Part shown: positions 5,787 through 5,970 of the stretch, piece by piece
Numbering within the stretch: position 1 is the first letter of the stretch
How the letters are laid out: each line of letters begins with the position of its first letter
Origin: Actinomycetota bacterium
Lineage (GTDB): Bacteria > Actinomycetota > Actinomycetes > Streptosporangiales > Streptosporangiaceae
Assembly (NCBI GenBank): GCA_003140115.1
Contig: PLIQ01000159.1
Coordinates: 1 to 5,970 of the forward strand
DNA length: 5,970 nucleotides
Direction of reading: 5' to 3'
Position numbers and translations under genes: made by a program
Notes under the pieces: generated by a model
What the model was told of the DNA's origin: nothing
The model's database searches: none
What the model saw: only the letters and a program-made list of their open reading frames with translations

Positions 5787-5838
5787 GCCAGAGCTGCAGC
5801 AAGCCCGAGGCCGGCGGCTTGACCGGCGTTCGCGCCAT
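5787..5838 (-). pseudogene. Possible N-terminal stub of a divergent gene cut by the IS3 end
   Basis: ATG at 5838 opens MARTPVKPPASGLLQLW on the minus strand, after which the sequence enters the presumed IS3 end. It begins a few bases from the first operator and is divergent to the gene at 5933, the usual arrangement for a MarR-family repressor beside its target. A TAACTA (5852-5847) lies 8 bases upstream, which would fit a leaderless transcript, but its -35 region is poor. Too short to assign; the MarR idea rests on context and operator type. Confidence 0.3.
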
Positions 5839-5845
5839 GTCATGC

Positions 5846-5865
5846 TTAGTTAGCGAGCTAACTTG
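5846..5865. promoter_or_regulatory. Operator O1, SlyA/MarR-type palindrome
   Basis: TTAGTTAGCGAGCTAACTTG contains the perfect inverted repeat AGTTAGC-ga-GCTAACT (5848-5863). Its core TTAGCGAGCTAA differs at one base from the published SlyA consensus TTAGCAAGCTAA, so a MarR/SlyA-family dimer is the likeliest ligand; TetR-type binding is possible. It overlaps the -35 box of the rightward promoter. Confidence 0.7.
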
Positions 5866-5892
5866 ACACATCGCCGCCGACGTGATTAGTTA
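5863..5892 (+). promoter_or_regulatory. Sigma70-type promoter for the gene at 5933
   Basis: A consensus -35 TTGACA (5863-5868) is followed after 18 bases by TAGTTA (5887-5892) as the -10. Transcription would start near 5899. The -35 abuts operator O1 and the -10 lies inside O2, so one repressor could block both contacts of RNA polymerase. Confidence 0.65.
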
Positions 5893-5905
5893 GCCAATTA
5901 ACTAA
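5886..5905. promoter_or_regulatory. Operator O2, second palindrome of the same type
   Basis: TTAGTTAGCCAATTAACTAA has perfect 7-base arms TTAGTTA / TAACTAA around 6 bases. Its left half equals O1 through TTAGTTAGC. The two centres are 40 bp apart, close to four helical turns, so bound dimers would lie on nearly the same face of the DNA. Confidence 0.7.
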
Positions 5906-5932
5906 CCGAAGCGACCTGGAGGCCTCTCTCCC

Positions 5933-5970
5933 ATGGCAGCTATACCAGCAACATCAGCTCCACCGTCTTT
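5933..5970 (+). CDS. Start of an unidentified gene (cut by window end), operator-controlled
   Basis: ATG at 5933 has TGGAGG (5917-5922) ten bases upstream, a good ribosome-binding site, and lies just downstream of the promoter with two palindromic operators. Only 12 codons are visible (MAAIPATSAPPS), with no recognisable motif. With such double operators and a divergent stub, the usual product is an efflux transporter or a detoxifying enzyme controlled by a MarR/TetR-family repressor, but that is context only. Confidence 0.65.
   Translation, partial: MAAIPATSAPPS

Overview
The window is high-GC DNA with the codon use and gene families of a filamentous actinomycete. I would guess Streptosporangiaceae or a relative, from remembered family resemblance only. 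The families are a DUF222/HNH (13E12-type) protein, small STAS/PAS/kinase-DHp-like regulators, a mercuric-reductase-like flavoprotein, a FadD-like acyl-CoA synthetase and an IS3-type transposase. Much of the window is gene wreckage. Only the two genes at 988-1521 and 1548-2690 look intact from start to stop. A third small gene (3218-3559) may be intact, and the gene starting at 5933 runs off the right edge.

Layout. (a) 1-597: the C-terminal part of a DUF222/HNH protein, cut just before its HNH nuclease core. (b) 580-640 and 3959-4019: two 61-bp imperfect direct repeats, 51 of 61 bases identical. The left copy ends the HNH gene and the right copy replaces the 5' half of a flavoprotein gene, so they bracket about 3.3 kb of foreign-looking DNA. 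(c) 988-3559, inside the bracket: two successive convergent gene pairs of the same design. In each, a rightward gene for a small conserved actinobacterial protein (possibly START/SRPBCC-like) faces a leftward gene carrying a histidine-kinase DHp-like helical domain. Pair 1 is 988-1521 facing a STAS-PAS-DHp protein at 1548-2690. Pair 2 is a frameshifted paralogue at 2798-3206 facing a short DHp-only protein at 3218-3559. Both DHp-like domains lack the phospho-accepting His (Leu in one, Asn in the other), and the STAS domain lacks its usual phospho-Ser. (d) 4023-4772: the C-terminal half of a pyridine nucleotide-disulfide oxidoreductase. It converges on, and overlaps by 8 bp, (e) 4765-5617, a decayed acyl-CoA synthetase lacking its N-terminus and carrying two frame breaks. 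(f) 5618-5786: an IS3-family orfA fragment fused to the synthetase remnant. Its probable outer end cuts off a possible start of a divergent gene (5787-5838). (g) 5846-5970: a promoter with two palindromic operators resembling SlyA/MarR boxes, driving a rightward gene whose first 12 codons are visible.

In functional terms, the bracketed segment looks like a duplicated regulatory cassette whose signalling domains can no longer take part in phosphotransfer. They may act by binding or partner interaction instead. The right side looks like a regulator/target divergent locus broken by an insertion sequence, leaving the target gene and its operators. No integrase, CRISPR array, rRNA or tRNA is visible.
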